Assembly: GCA_934504345.1 (NCBI GenBank)
Contig: CAKSVR010000004.1
Location: 1-64,000, forward strand
DNA length: 64,000 bases
Direction of reading: 5' to 3'
Source of the DNA: an uncultured Agathobaculum sp.
Lineage (GTDB): Bacteria > Bacillota > Clostridia > Oscillospirales > Butyricicoccaceae
The position numbers were made by a program, and so were the translations under genes. This document shows, in pieces, positions 7,957 through 15,602 of the stretch (the stretch's first letter is position 1; each line of letters begins with the position of its first letter). The notes below the pieces were generated by a model. The model was not told where the DNA came from, searched no databases, and saw nothing but the letters and a program-made list of their open reading frames with translations.

Positions 7957-8175
7957 ATGGCAAAAGATGATGTTATCGAGCTGGAGGGTACCGTCGTAGA
8001 GGCGCTGCCCAACGCAATGTTTCAGGTAGAGCTTCCCAACGGCCATAAGATTCTGGCGCATATCTCGGGTAAGCTCCGCATGAACTTTATCCGCATTCTT
8101 CCCGGCGACAAGGTCACCGTTCAGATGTCGCCCTACGACCTGACCCGCGGTCGTATCACTTGGCGTTCCAAGTAA
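7957..8175 (+). CDS. infA: Translation initiation factor IF-1
   Basis: This 72-residue OB-fold protein binds the 30S A site during initiation. It shows the family sequence KDDVIELEGTVVEALPNAMF, the GHKILAHISGKLRMNFIRI block and the RGRITWRSK end. The ATG follows GAGGAGG. It lies at the usual place between map and rpmJ. Confidence 0.97.
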   Translation: MAKDDVIELEGTVVEALPNAMFQVELPNGHKILAHISGKLRMNFIRILPGDKVTVQMSPYDLTRGRITWRSK

Positions 8176-8303
8176 GGTAAAAAAGCGGGCGGAGGTACGC
8201 AAGTGACCTGCGCGCCAGTGGTCGCCGGACAAGTCCGGTGTCCCATCCCACCAAAAGAGGAGCCGGTTAAGGTTCCGCAAAATCTTGATGGAGGTAAAAT
8301 AAC

Positions 8304-8417
8304 ATGAAGGTAAGACCGTCTGTAAAGCCGATCTGCGAGAAGTGCAAGATCATTCGCCGCAAGGGCAAGGTTATGGTTATCTGCCAGAACCCGAAGCACA
8401 AGCAGAAGCAGGGCTAA
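8304..8417 (+). CDS. rpmJ: 50S ribosomal protein L36
   Basis: This 37-residue protein starts MKVRPSVKPICEKCK and ends NPKHKQKQG. The zinc ligands Cys11, Cys14, Cys27 and His32 of the C+ form are all present. A GGAGG site precedes the ATG. It lies 128 bases after infA and is followed by an array of stem-loops instead of rpsM directly. Confidence 0.95.
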   Translation: MKVRPSVKPICEKCKIIRRKGKVMVICQNPKHKQKQG

Positions 8418-8418
8418 G

Positions 8419-8615
8419 AAGCGCCTGTGGCGCTTTATAGGGACTTTCAAAAAGTCCCTATATACGAAAATCAGTTCCAGTAGAAACTGATTTTCGATAC
8501 CGAAATGACGCCGCCCAGGGCGGCTGAGTCGAGGAATAAAAAGCACGGGCAAAGCTCGTACTTTTTATGAAACCGGCTTGCCGGTTTCTATATTAAATGC
8601 GCGCCCAGGGGCGCG
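8419..8615 (+). repeat. Array of seven stem-loops between rpmJ and rpsM
   Basis: Seven consecutive, mostly perfect palindromes with short loops fill this interval: 8419-8435, 8438-8460, 8465-8496, 8510-8524, 8536-8568, 8569-8588 and 8600-8615. Apart from the short T-stretch inside the fifth, none is followed by a terminator-type T-run. The array is transcribed within the alpha operon. Comparable arrays occur at 16499-16686 and 19051-19342. Confidence 0.8.
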
Positions 8616-8737
8616 GATCATGGTTTACGCGAACACGACAAGCACGCGCGGCGAGCGCGACGCTGCAGGGGCGGAGGCGGTCCCTATACTGTGTTTGCAA
8701 ACACGCCTCAGTGTGTAACTATGGAGGTTATAATAGT

Positions 8738-9106
8738 ATGGCACGTATTGCCGGTGTTGACCTTCCCCGCGAGAAGCGCGTGGAGATCGGCCTGACCTAC
8801 GTCTTCGGCATTGGCCGCAAGACGTCCAACGAAATCCTTGCTAAGACCGGTATCAATCCGGATACCCGCGTCAAGGACCTGACCGAAGAAGAGGCTGCTA
8901 AGCTGCGTGAAGTCATCGAGCGCGACTACAACGTCGAGGGTGACCTGCGCCGTGAGATCGGCCTGAACATCAAGCGTCTGGTCGAGATCGGCTGCTATCG
9001 CGGCCTGCGTCATCGCCGCGGCCTGCCGGTTCGCGGTCAGCGCACCAAGACCAATGCACGCACCCGCAAGGGCCCGAAGAAGACCATTGCGAACAAGAAG
9101 AAGTAA
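8738..9106 (+). CDS. rpsM: 30S ribosomal protein S13
   Basis: This 122-residue S13 contacts the 50S subunit and P-site tRNA from the 30S head. It starts MARIAGVDLPREKRVEIGLTY and has the GLRHRRGLPVRGQRTKTNART signature near its end. The ATG at 8738 was chosen because the homologous sequence begins there and ATGGAGG lies upstream; a longer in-frame extension upstream falls in the stem-loop region and has no family similarity. Confidence 0.97.
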   Translation: MARIAGVDLPREKRVEIGLTYVFGIGRKTSNEILAKTGINPDTRVKDLTEEEAAKLREVIERDYNVEGDLRREIGLNIKRLVEIGCYRGLRHRRGLPVRGQRTKTNARTRKGPKKTIANKKK

Positions 9107-9122
9107 GGAGGGGAACGTATAA

Positions 9123-9527
9123 ATGGCTAAGGTACAGAAGAAGGGCGCAGCGACCCGTACTCGTCGCCGCGAGCGCAAGAATATCGAGAAGGGCGCGGCT
9201 CACATCCGTTCCTCTTTCAACAACACGATCGTTACGATTACCGACCTGAACGGCAACGCTATTTCCTGGGCTTCCTCCGGCGAGATGGGCTTCCGTGGTT
9301 CTCGTAAGTCCACTCCGTTCGCAGCTCAGACCGCGGCTGAGACCGCTGCCGCTGCTGCTATGGAGCACGGCCTGAAGACCGTAGAAGTATATGTTAAGGG
9401 CCCGGGTTCCGGCCGTGAGGCTGCTATCCGTGCACTGCAGGCCGCTGGCCTCGAGGTTACCATGATCAAGGACGTAACCCCGATCCCGCACAACGGCTGC
9501 CGCCCGCCGAAGCGTCGTCGCGTATAA
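9123..9527 (+). CDS. rpsK: 30S ribosomal protein S11
   Basis: This 134-residue S11 lines the mRNA exit channel with S7. The HIRSSFNNTIVTITDLNGN and GSGREAAIRALQAAGLEV blocks and the PHNGCRPPKRRRV tail are diagnostic. It is preceded by AAGGAGGGG and continues the alpha operon order S13-S11-S4-RpoA-L17. Confidence 0.97.
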   Translation: MAKVQKKGAATRTRRRERKNIEKGAAHIRSSFNNTIVTITDLNGNAISWASSGEMGFRGSRKSTPFAAQTAAETAAAAAMEHGLKTVEVYVKGPGSGREAAIRALQAAGLEVTMIKDVTPIPHNGCRPPKRRRV

Positions 9528-9547
9528 TAGAAGGAGGAAACCAATAA

Positions 9548-10141
9548 ATGGCTAAGAATACCCAGCCCGTTCTCAAGCGTTGCAAGACGCTTGGTCTTTC
9601 CCCGGCGGTACTTGGTTACTCCAAGTCTACCAAGCGCCAGCCCAAGCAGACTCGCCGCAAGCAGTCTGAGTACGGCATGCAGCTCAACGAGAAGCAGAAG
9701 GTAAAGTTTATCTACGGCGTTCTCGAGAAGCAGTTCCATCACTACTACGAGAAGGCTGAGCGCAAGCAGGGCATCACCGGTGAGATCCTGCTCCAGGAGC
9801 TCGAGCGCCGTCTCGACAACGTAGTTTTCCGCATGGGCTTTGCAAACACCCGCCGCGAAGCTCGTCAGCTCGTTAACCACGGCCACTTCACCGTAAACGG
9901 CAAGCGCGTCAACATCCCGTCCTTCCAGGTTAAGCCGGGCGACGTAGTTGCAGTCTGCGAGAAGTCCCGCACCACCACCAAGTTCAAGTCTCTGCTCGAG
10001 GAAAACGGCAAGAAGGCTTGCCCGAAGTGGATCGAGAAGGCTAACGATGCTTTCGAGGGCAAGGTTGTAGCAATGCCGGCACGCGACGACATCGACTACG
10101 AAGTTGCTGAGCACCTCATCGTCGAGCTGTACTCGAAATAA
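9548..10141 (+). CDS. rpsD: 30S ribosomal protein S4
   Basis: This 197-residue S4 nucleates 30S assembly on the 5' domain of 16S rRNA. It has the N-terminal domain with KQKVKFIYGVLEKQF and an S4 RNA-binding domain around residues 88-150 (LERRLDNVVFRMGF, ARQLVNHGHFTVNGKRVNIPS). No four-cysteine zinc motif is present at the N-terminus. AAGGAGG precedes the ATG. Confidence 0.97.
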   Translation: MAKNTQPVLKRCKTLGLSPAVLGYSKSTKRQPKQTRRKQSEYGMQLNEKQKVKFIYGVLEKQFHHYYEKAERKQGITGEILLQELERRLDNVVFRMGFANTRREARQLVNHGHFTVNGKRVNIPSFQVKPGDVVAVCEKSRTTTKFKSLLEENGKKACPKWIEKANDAFEGKVVAMPARDDIDYEVAEHLIVELYSK

Positions 10142-10225
10142 TAGACCCTCGCTTTTGGAACGGGCGTGGCGTCTGCTGCGTCTGTTCCGCTTAGAGTTTC
10201 CAACCAACGTGAAGGAGGGTACCAC

Positions 10226-11173
10226 ATGATCGAAATCGAAAAACCGCGTATTGACTGTGAGCAGCTCGCCGAGGACGGCTCCTACGGCAAGTTCGTCGTA
10301 GAGCCGCTGGAGCGCGGATATGGCACCACGCTGGGCAACTCCCTGCGCCGCATTCTGCTGTCCTCTCTGCCGGGTACGGCAGCGTCCAGCATCAAGATTG
10401 CAGGCGTGCAGCACGAGTTCTCCACCATCCCGGGCGTTAAGGAAGACGTCACCGAGATCGTGCTGAACGTCAAGGGCATCATTGCCAAGCTGCACTGCGA
10501 CGGCCCCAAGACGGTCTACATCGAGGCTGCCGGCGAGGGCGAGGTCAAGGCCGGTGACATCCACGCGGACGGTGAGGTCGAGATCCTGAATCCTGACCTG
10601 CACATCGCTACCCTGATGAGCGATGCTCGCCTGTCCATGGAGATTACGATGACTTCCGGCCGCGGCTATGTTCCGGCCGAGAAGAACAAGCAGCATCAGA
10701 CCTCCATCGGCGTCATTCCGGTGGATTCGATCTACACGCCGGTCTACAAGGTCAACTACACGGTTGAAAACACCCGTGTCCGCGATCTGACCGACTATGA
10801 TAAGCTGACGCTCGAGATCTGGACCGACGGAACCATCACCGCCCGCGACGCTGTATCGCTCGGCGCAAAGGTTCTCCGCGACCACCTCGATCTGTTCGTA
10901 GACCTGTCCGAGGAGATCGGCTCCAAGTCCACCGTTGTTGAAAAGGCTGAAGCGCAGCACGATAAGGTGCTTGAAATGACCATTGAGGAGCTCGACTTCT
11001 CCGTGCGTTCGTTCAACTGCCTCAAGCGCGCGGGCATCAACACGGTCGAGGATCTCATCAACACCTCCGAGGAGGATATGATGAAGGTTCGTAACCTGGG
11101 CCGCAAGTCCCTGGAAGAGGTTATCGGCAAGCTGGAGGCTATGGGCCTGCATCTCGCCAAGTCGGAGGAGTAA
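10226..11173 (+). CDS. rpoA: DNA-directed RNA polymerase subunit alpha
   Basis: Alpha dimerises to seed RNA polymerase assembly and its C-terminal domain touches UP elements and activators. The 315-residue protein has the N-terminal domain (PLERGYGTTLGNSLRRILLSS at about residues 26-46) and a C-terminal domain (residues about 250-315) with NCLKRAGINTVEDL and RNLGRKSLEEV. The ATG at 10226 follows GAAGGAGGG; an in-frame upstream extension is not conserved. Confidence 0.97.
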   Translation: MIEIEKPRIDCEQLAEDGSYGKFVVEPLERGYGTTLGNSLRRILLSSLPGTAASSIKIAGVQHEFSTIPGVKEDVTEIVLNVKGIIAKLHCDGPKTVYIEAAGEGEVKAGDIHADGEVEILNPDLHIATLMSDARLSMEITMTSGRGYVPAEKNKQHQTSIGVIPVDSIYTPVYKVNYTVENTRVRDLTDYDKLTLEIWTDGTITARDAVSLGAKVLRDHLDLFVDLSEEIGSKSTVVEKAEAQHDKVLEMTIEELDFSVRSFNCLKRAGINTVEDLINTSEEDMMKVRNLGRKSLEEVIGKLEAMGLHLAKSEE

Positions 11174-11352
11174 TCTGTGTCTTTCCGCCCACAGCTTCGT
11201 CAGAAGCACGTTTGCGTACCTTTGTACGCGGCGCGCGCTTCTTCCTCGCTGTGAACGAAAATACTCGATTGCCTGAAGATGTATTTACTTGAACTGTTGC
11301 GGCGGTACGATTACCGCGCCGCCGCTTTACTTTAATTTGGAGGTAAACTCAC

Positions 11353-11697
11353 ATGGCTAACAATCGCAAGCTCGGCCGTGCTACGGATCACCGTATGGCT
11401 ATGCTGCGTGCGCTGGTAACCTACCTGCTGGAGAACGGCAAGGTTGAGACCACGCTCGCTCGTGCCAAGGAAGTAGGCCCGCTGACCGAGAAGATGATCA
11501 CCCTGGGCAAGAAGAACACCCTGGCATCCCGCCGTCAGGCTATGGCTTTCGTAACCAAGGAAGCTGTTGTTGCTAAGCTGTTCTCTGAGATCGCTCCGGA
11601 GTACGCTAACCGCAACGGTGGCTACACCCGCATCATCAAGACCGGCCCGCGTCGTGGCGACGCAGCTGAAATGGCGATCATCGAGCTGGTTAAGTAA
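11353..11697 (+). CDS. rplQ: 50S ribosomal protein L17
   Basis: This 114-residue L17 is the last gene of the alpha operon. MANNRKLGRATDHRMAMLRA, the KVETTLARAKEVGPLTEKMI block and NGGYTRIIKTGPRRGDAAEMA are family signatures. A 179-base gap separates it from rpoA and holds only imperfect GC hairpins, one at about 11303-11330 followed by a weak T-rich stretch. TTGGAGG precedes the ATG. Confidence 0.97.
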   Translation: MANNRKLGRATDHRMAMLRALVTYLLENGKVETTLARAKEVGPLTEKMITLGKKNTLASRRQAMAFVTKEAVVAKLFSEIAPEYANRNGGYTRIIKTGPRRGDAAEMAIIELVK

Positions 11698-11737
11698 TTA
11701 ACGACTCGACCTGAGCAAAATCGGGAAAAAATGATCT

Positions 11738-11785
11738 AAAAAGGTTATCCAGTAGCGTGCTTATTGGATAACCTTTTTTCTTTTT
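11738..11785 (+). terminator. Rho-independent terminator of the alpha operon
   Basis: A 13-bp stem (AAAAAGGTTATCC / GGATAACCTTTTT) with a 15-nt loop is followed by TTTCTTTTT. It ends the long ribosomal transcription unit 40 bases after rplQ. Confidence 0.9.
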
Positions 11786-11886
11786 GCCTCTTTGACGGCC
11801 GCCTTGTAACCGATGCAAATATATGATACGATATAAGTGACAAAAGGCGACTTTGCATTCTGCCGAACTGAAAAGGAGGGCCGCAG

Positions 11887-12255
11887 ATGTTTGATATGTT
11901 AAGTATCATCGTTCCGATCATGTTCATTGTTGTATTTGGCATCATCATTGTTACTGTCATACAGGGGATAAGCACATGGCATAAGAACAACAACTCTCCC
12001 AGATTGACCGTGCCGGCTGTGATCGTCGCGAAACGCGAAAGCATCACACAGAACCAGCATCCCAATGCAGGTGATGTAAGCGGAGCGCACGGCTTTCACA
12101 TAACGACGAGCACTACCTATTATGTAACGTTTCAGGTTGAAAGCGGGGATAGGATGGAGTTTCCTGTTTCGGGCTCGGAATACGGAATGCTGGCGGAAGG
12201 CGATACCGGAAAACTGATGTTCCAAGGAACCCGGTACCTGTCGTTTGAGCGATAG
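11887..12255 (+). CDS. DUF2500-family membrane-anchored protein
   Basis: This 122-residue protein has one N-terminal transmembrane segment (about residues 5-27, IIVPIMFIVVFGIIIVTVI) followed by an extracytoplasmic domain with PAVIVAKRES, TTYYVTFQVESGDRMEFPVSG and GDTGKLMFQGTRYLSFER. That pattern matches DUF2500 proteins (E. coli YhhM type), whose function is unknown. AAAGGAGG precedes the ATG. It stands alone between the alpha operon terminator and a divergent regulator pair. Confidence 0.8.
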   Translation: MFDMLSIIVPIMFIVVFGIIIVTVIQGISTWHKNNNSPRLTVPAVIVAKRESITQNQHPNAGDVSGAHGFHITTSTTYYVTFQVESGDRMEFPVSGSEYGMLAEGDTGKLMFQGTRYLSFER

Positions 12256-12370
12256 ATTTTCGCGCAAAAAAAGAGGTGCTTGGCACTGAGAAAGGCAAGA
12301 AGCAGTTCCGCAACTATGTAAAGAACTATAAAAAGTTGAAGCCGGAATATTTTTTCCCGCATAAACAGAA

Positions 12371-12410
12371 AGAGCTTATCTTGAGCAAATGCTCAGGATA
12401 AGCTCTTTTT
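12371..12410 (+). terminator. Terminator hairpin between DUF2500 gene and XRE regulator
   Basis: A long palindrome with arms AGAGCTTATC / GATAAGCTCT and an inner GAGCAAATGCTC is followed by TTTTT on the plus strand. It sits tail-to-tail between the plus-strand DUF2500 gene and the minus-strand XRE gene, so it can serve the first and perhaps both. Confidence 0.75.
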
Positions 12411-12628
12411 CAGGCTTCGGACGAGATTTCATCCGGACGATATTCAGCAATGTCGGCCAGCTCGCAATTCAGGATACGGCAGAGCATATTGAGCGTGTAA
12501 GTGCTCACGTTGCCGTTTTTACGCAGACGGTCGAGCTGGCCGGTGCTGAACTTATACTCCTTGATAAGACGATATTGTGAGATATTTCGTTGTTTCATGG
12601 TTTCCCATAACTTGTCAAATACGATCAT
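12410..12628 (-). CDS. XRE-family helix-turn-helix regulator (Cro/CI type, small)
   Basis: A 72-residue protein made almost entirely of one HTH_3-like domain: LWETMKQRNISQYRLIKEY, FSTGQLDRLRKN as recognition region and STYTLNMLCRILNCELADI. It resembles the small YozG-type regulators. GGAGG lies upstream of the ATG. It is divergent from the membrane protein gene at 12769, and a 7-bp-arm palindrome (12683-12700) sits in the shared promoter region, so autoregulation and control of the neighbour are plausible. Confidence 0.8.
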   Translation of the reverse strand: MIVFDKLWETMKQRNISQYRLIKEYKFSTGQLDRLRKNGNVSTYTLNMLCRILNCELADIAEYRPDEISSEA

Positions 12629-12675
12629 GCTTTATTTCCTCCTGTTTAAGTCTACGTTACGGAAGTATAAACAGA

Positions 12676-12704
12676 TTGACAATAGCCCGTAATCGGGCTA
12701 TAAT
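12676..12704 (+). promoter_or_regulatory. Consensus promoter with palindromic operator in the spacer
   Basis: TTGACA (12676-12681) and TATAAT (12699-12704) have 17-base spacing. Most of the spacer is an inverted repeat, TAGCCCG-TAAT-CGGGCTA (12683-12700), that runs into the -10. On the minus strand the same palindrome overlaps a weaker TTACGG/TATACT promoter for the XRE gene. The geometry is that of an operator where binding blocks polymerase in both directions. Confidence 0.75.
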
Positions 12705-12768
12705 GGAAAAATCACAGCGGAGCAGTCTGCTGCATTTGAGAGAGTATCAGGTTGCATCGGGAGGGCGG

Positions 12769-13272
12769 ATGGCTATGCGTTTTTTTCTGCGTGGCGGCGG
12801 GAGCATCGCGGTACTGCTGCTGGTCATCGTATTGCTGCCGCTTGGTGCGGGCTGTACGGGTTCTGCGGTTATTTTGTCATGGTTTGCGGCACATATGCAT
12901 ACCGTAGTGTTGGTTTACGGAGGTCTGGCGTTCTGCATGGGACTGGGCTGCTATCGATCGTGCGGCATTGCCAGCCGACTGACAGGCGCGGCAGCCAGTG
13001 CATTGGTATTTCTGCCGATGGAGGCGGAAGCCGTGCTGCGGCTGCTGCCGTATGCGCTGCGCCGCAGCTTTGCTTCCACGGAGCTGCTGATTGCGGTGCT
13101 GCTGTTGTTCCTCGTCACCTGTTTTATACAAATGCTGGGACTGAGCTTCGCGAACTGCTGCTGGCATCTGGCTATCGCGGTCATTTTCTGCGTGGTCGCG
13201 GGAGTGCTCATGCGGTGCTTGCTGACAACGGCGGATGCCGCCACGTTGTGCGGAATATATGGATTGGGATAA
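12769..13272 (+). CDS. Polytopic membrane protein of unknown function
   Basis: A 167-residue protein with about five hydrophobic segments (SIAVLLLVIVLLPLGAG; TVVLVYGGLAFCMGL; a region around SALVFLPM; LIAVLLLFLVTCFI; LAIAVIFCVVAGVLM) and no recognised domain. It is cysteine-rich for a membrane protein. The start at 12769 or the ATG two codons later follows GGGAGGG. An upstream in-frame ATG at 12703 lies inside the -10 element of the promoter and cannot be used from it. Confidence 0.55.
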   Translation: MAMRFFLRGGGSIAVLLLVIVLLPLGAGCTGSAVILSWFAAHMHTVVLVYGGLAFCMGLGCYRSCGIASRLTGAAASALVFLPMEAEAVLRLLPYALRRSFASTELLIAVLLLFLVTCFIQMLGLSFANCCWHLAIAVIFCVVAGVLMRCLLTTADAATLCGIYGLG

Positions 13273-13278
13273 AAAATA

Positions 13279-13307
13279 TTGCGAAACCGAAAATATTGTG
13301 CTATCCT
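13279..13307 (+). promoter_or_regulatory. Candidate sigma-A promoter for the small membrane protein
   Basis: TTGCGA (13279-13284) and TATCCT (13302-13307) have 17-base spacing, about 47 bases before the ATG of the next small gene. The TTGCGA -35 recurs at several promoters in this window. Confidence 0.6.
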
Positions 13308-13354
13308 GAACTTACAGTAAAAGGTTTTCGGCATAGAAAGGCAAGGTGGAGATT

Positions 13355-13531
13355 ATGTACCTGAAATCGACCATATTCACCATTATCGCGTGGTTTATTG
13401 GGCTGATACTGGATGCCAATATCCCGTTTGGCGACCCGATGGGCTTCCTCAGTCTGCGTATCCTGTTTCCCATCCTCGCGATGGGCTTATGCATCCTGCA
13501 TGAGGTGATGAACGGCAGCGGCAAACGCTGA
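13355..13531 (+). CDS. Small two-helix membrane protein
   Basis: A 58-residue protein with two hydrophobic helices (FTIIAWFIGLILDANI and LRILFPILAMGLCILHEVM) and a short charged tail. Its own promoter lies upstream and AAGGTGGAG precedes the ATG at 13355; an ATG three codons earlier falls within that binding site. I do not recognise the family. Confidence 0.55.
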   Translation: MYLKSTIFTIIAWFIGLILDANIPFGDPMGFLSLRILFPILAMGLCILHEVMNGSGKR

Positions 13532-13618
13532 TTTTTATATTTCTCGAAAATATGCAGTCTGCACGCCTAATTTTGTGCATTTTCACGGTAAAAACGGATT
13601 TTTTTATCGCAAAAATGC

Positions 13619-13647
13619 TTGCAATGCAGCGCAAGCCGTGCTATACT
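13619..13647 (+). promoter_or_regulatory. Sigma-A promoter of the rimP-nusA-infB operon
   Basis: TTGCAA (13619-13624) and TATACT (13642-13647) have 17-base spacing and lie about 95 bases before the rimP GTG. No other good promoter is seen before rimP, so this is the likely start of the cluster that runs through nusA and infB. Confidence 0.75.
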
Positions 13648-13671
13648 ATCAATGTAAGATGATAAGTAACC

Positions 13672-13700
13672 GTAAGGAGTGGCCAAGTGCCACTCCTTAC
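13672..13700 (+). promoter_or_regulatory. Leader hairpin of the rimP-nusA operon
   Basis: GTAAGGAGTGGC pairs perfectly with GCCACTCCTTAC over a 5-nt loop in the short leader after the promoter. There is no T-run. The 5' arm contains an AAGGAG sequence like a ribosome binding site. A regulatory or RNA-stabilising role is possible. Confidence 0.5.
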
Positions 13701-13739
13701 GCTTTGCTTAGAGAAAATTTTCAGTTAGGAGGGACGGCT

Positions 13740-14204
13740 GTGCAGGCAAAGCAGATCGTCGCCCGCGTGGAGGAACTGGTAAAGCCGCTGTGTGTTGAGG
13801 CTGGCGTTTCCCTGTGGGACGTAGAGTTTGAAAAAGAGGGCGGACAGTATATGCTGACCGTTACCGTGGATCGCCCGGAGGGCGTGAGCATCGATCAGTG
13901 CGAGCAGGTTTCGCGCGCGCTCGACCCGATGCTGGACGAAAAGGAATTTGACGATATGCCGTCCTATACGCTGTGCGTTTCCTCGGCGGGTATGTCGCGC
14001 CGCCTCAAGCGCCCGGAGCATTTCGAGGCGTTCATGGGCCGCACGGTCGAGATCGGCTTCTACAAGCCGATGAACGGCATGAAGCAGATCGAGGGCACGC
14101 TGGCCGGCTACGACAACGGCGCCGTAACGCTCGAGGTCGGCGGAGAGCAGACCGTGTATGAGCCGAAAGACATTGCCGCGGTTCGACTGGCAGTAGAGAT
14201 ATAA
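13740..14204 (+). CDS. rimP: Ribosome maturation factor RimP
   Basis: RimP assists 30S maturation, in particular S12 incorporation. The 154-residue protein has the N-terminal KPLCVEAGVSLWDVEFEKEGG and LTVTVDRPEGVSIDQCEQVSRALDP patterns and the SAGMSRRLKRPEHFEAFMG motif. The start is taken as GTG at 13740, nine bases after TAGGAGGG; the reading frame continues upstream but without family similarity. nusA follows after 20 bases. Confidence 0.92.
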   Translation: MQAKQIVARVEELVKPLCVEAGVSLWDVEFEKEGGQYMLTVTVDRPEGVSIDQCEQVSRALDPMLDEKEFDDMPSYTLCVSSAGMSRRLKRPEHFEAFMGRTVEIGFYKPMNGMKQIEGTLAGYDNGAVTLEVGGEQTVYEPKDIAAVRLAVEI

Positions 14205-14224
14205 GAAGGAGCTGAATTGGAAAA

Positions 14225-15298
14225 ATGATTAACTCTGAGTTTTTTAATGCATTGGAGCAGCTGGAAAAAGAAAAAGGCATTCCGGTAGATTATATGCTCG
14301 AGCGTGTAGAGCAGGCGCTGCTCAACGCCTACAAGCGCTACACCGACAAGCGCGACAACGAGAGCATGGACAATGTTTTCGTTGATCTCGACCGCGAGGA
14401 GAAGTCCATCCGTATGTTCGTACGCAAGGTCGTTGTGGCACAGGATGAGCTGTACAGCATGGACCAGCTGAGCGTGGATGAGGCCGCCGCCTACAAGGAC
14501 AATCCGAAGATCGGCGACATCATCGACATCGACATCCCGACAAAGAAGCTGAGCCGCATCGCAGCGCAGACCGCCAAGCAGGTCATCGTGCAGGGCATCC
14601 GCGAGGCCGAGCGCGGCATGGTCATCTCCGAGTTCGAGAGCAAGGAACATGAGATCCTGAACGGCGTGGTTGCCCGCATCGACCCGCGCTCCGGCACCGC
14701 TTATCTGGATGTTGTTTCCGGCGGCGAGAAGAGCGAGGCCGTTCTGGCTGCCTCTGAGCAGGTGCGCGGCGAGGTCCTGACCGAGGGTCAGCGCCTCAAG
14801 GTCTACCTGATCGAAGTCCGCCGCGGCACCCGCGGCCCGCAGGTCGTTGTTTCCCGCACCCACCCGGGTCTGGTAAAGCGCCTGTTCGAGCTGGAGGTGC
14901 CGGAAATTCACTCCGGCATCGTCGAGGTCAAGTCCATTGCGCGTGAGGCAGGCAACCGCACCAAGATCGCTGTTGTTTCTCATGACGAGAACGTTGACCC
15001 GATCGGCGCTTGTGTCGGCACCCGCGGTGCGCGTGTTGCCAACATCACCGGCGAGCTGAACGGCGAGAAGATCGACATCATCAAGTGGAACGAGGATATG
15101 GCACAGTTCGTTTCCGCAGCACTCGCTCCGGCGGACGTTATCAATGCCACCATGCAGGCGGATAACAAGTCCTGCCGCGTGATCGTTCCGGACGATCAGC
15201 TGTCCCTCGCCATCGGCAAGGAAGGCCAGAACGCCCGCCTCGCTGCCAAGCTGACCGGCTGCAAGATCGACATTGCACCGGAGTCGCAGGGCGAATAA
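14225..15298 (+). CDS. nusA: Transcription termination/antitermination factor NusA
   Basis: NusA binds RNA polymerase and nascent RNA and modulates pausing and termination. The 357-residue protein has the N-terminal RNAP-binding domain (residues 1-125), an S1 domain (about 135-200, starting GVVARIDPRSGTAYLD) and two KH domains with DPIGACVGTRGARVANI and the GKEGQNARLAAKLTG motif. It lacks the C-terminal acidic repeats of E. coli, as is usual in Firmicutes. Confidence 0.96.
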   Translation: MINSEFFNALEQLEKEKGIPVDYMLERVEQALLNAYKRYTDKRDNESMDNVFVDLDREEKSIRMFVRKVVVAQDELYSMDQLSVDEAAAYKDNPKIGDIIDIDIPTKKLSRIAAQTAKQVIVQGIREAERGMVISEFESKEHEILNGVVARIDPRSGTAYLDVVSGGEKSEAVLAASEQVRGEVLTEGQRLKVYLIEVRRGTRGPQVVVSRTHPGLVKRLFELEVPEIHSGIVEVKSIAREAGNRTKIAVVSHDENVDPIGACVGTRGARVANITGELNGEKIDIIKWNEDMAQFVSAALAPADVINATMQADNKSCRVIVPDDQLSLAIGKEGQNARLAAKLTGCKIDIAPESQGE

Positions 15299-15320
15299 GC
15301 AAGCGGAGGTGCGGCAGAAT

Positions 15321-15602
15321 ATGGTACAGAAGAAAATCCCCATGCGGCAGTGCCTCGGCTGCCGTGAAATGTTCCCGAAGCGGGAGCTGATCCGCGTGGT
15401 GCGTTCGCCCGAGGGCGAGCTTTCGCTGGATTTCAAGGGCAAGGCACCGGGCCGCGGCGCGTATCTGTGCGGCAAGCCGGAATGCCTGAAAAAAGCCCGC
15501 AAGAGCCGCGCGATCGAGCGTGCGCTCAGTGTAGAAGTGCCCGATGCGGTTTACGAGCAGCTCGAGCAGCAGATGAAACAGGAGGGCGCAAATGGCAACT
15601 GA
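15321..15602 (+). CDS. ylxR: YlxR-family RNA-binding protein
   Basis: A 93-residue protein of the YlxR/DUF448 family: PMRQCLGCREMFPKRELIRVV at the N-terminus, then GRGAYLCGKPECLKKARK. The family is encoded between nusA and infB in most Firmicutes and binds RNA; in some species it acts as a nucleoid or RNase P-associated regulator. The ATG at 15321 follows AAGCGGAGG. Its 3' end overlaps the next gene by 11 bases. Confidence 0.92.
   Translation: MVQKKIPMRQCLGCREMFPKRELIRVVRSPEGELSLDFKGKAPGRGAYLCGKPECLKKARKSRAIERALSVEVPDAVYEQLEQQMKQEGANGN

Noticed and set aside
12276..12401. 41-codon frame starting GTG between the DUF2500 gene and its terminator, Lys/Tyr-rich
   Set aside because: The GTG lies inside the only purine-rich stretch that could act as its binding site, and the frame ends within the terminator hairpin. 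It could be a gene remnant, but support is too weak.
12703..12768. Upstream ATG at 12703 as start of the membrane protein
   Set aside because: The codon lies within the TATAAT of the consensus promoter, so transcripts from it would not contain this start; the ATG at 12769 has a GGGAGGG site.
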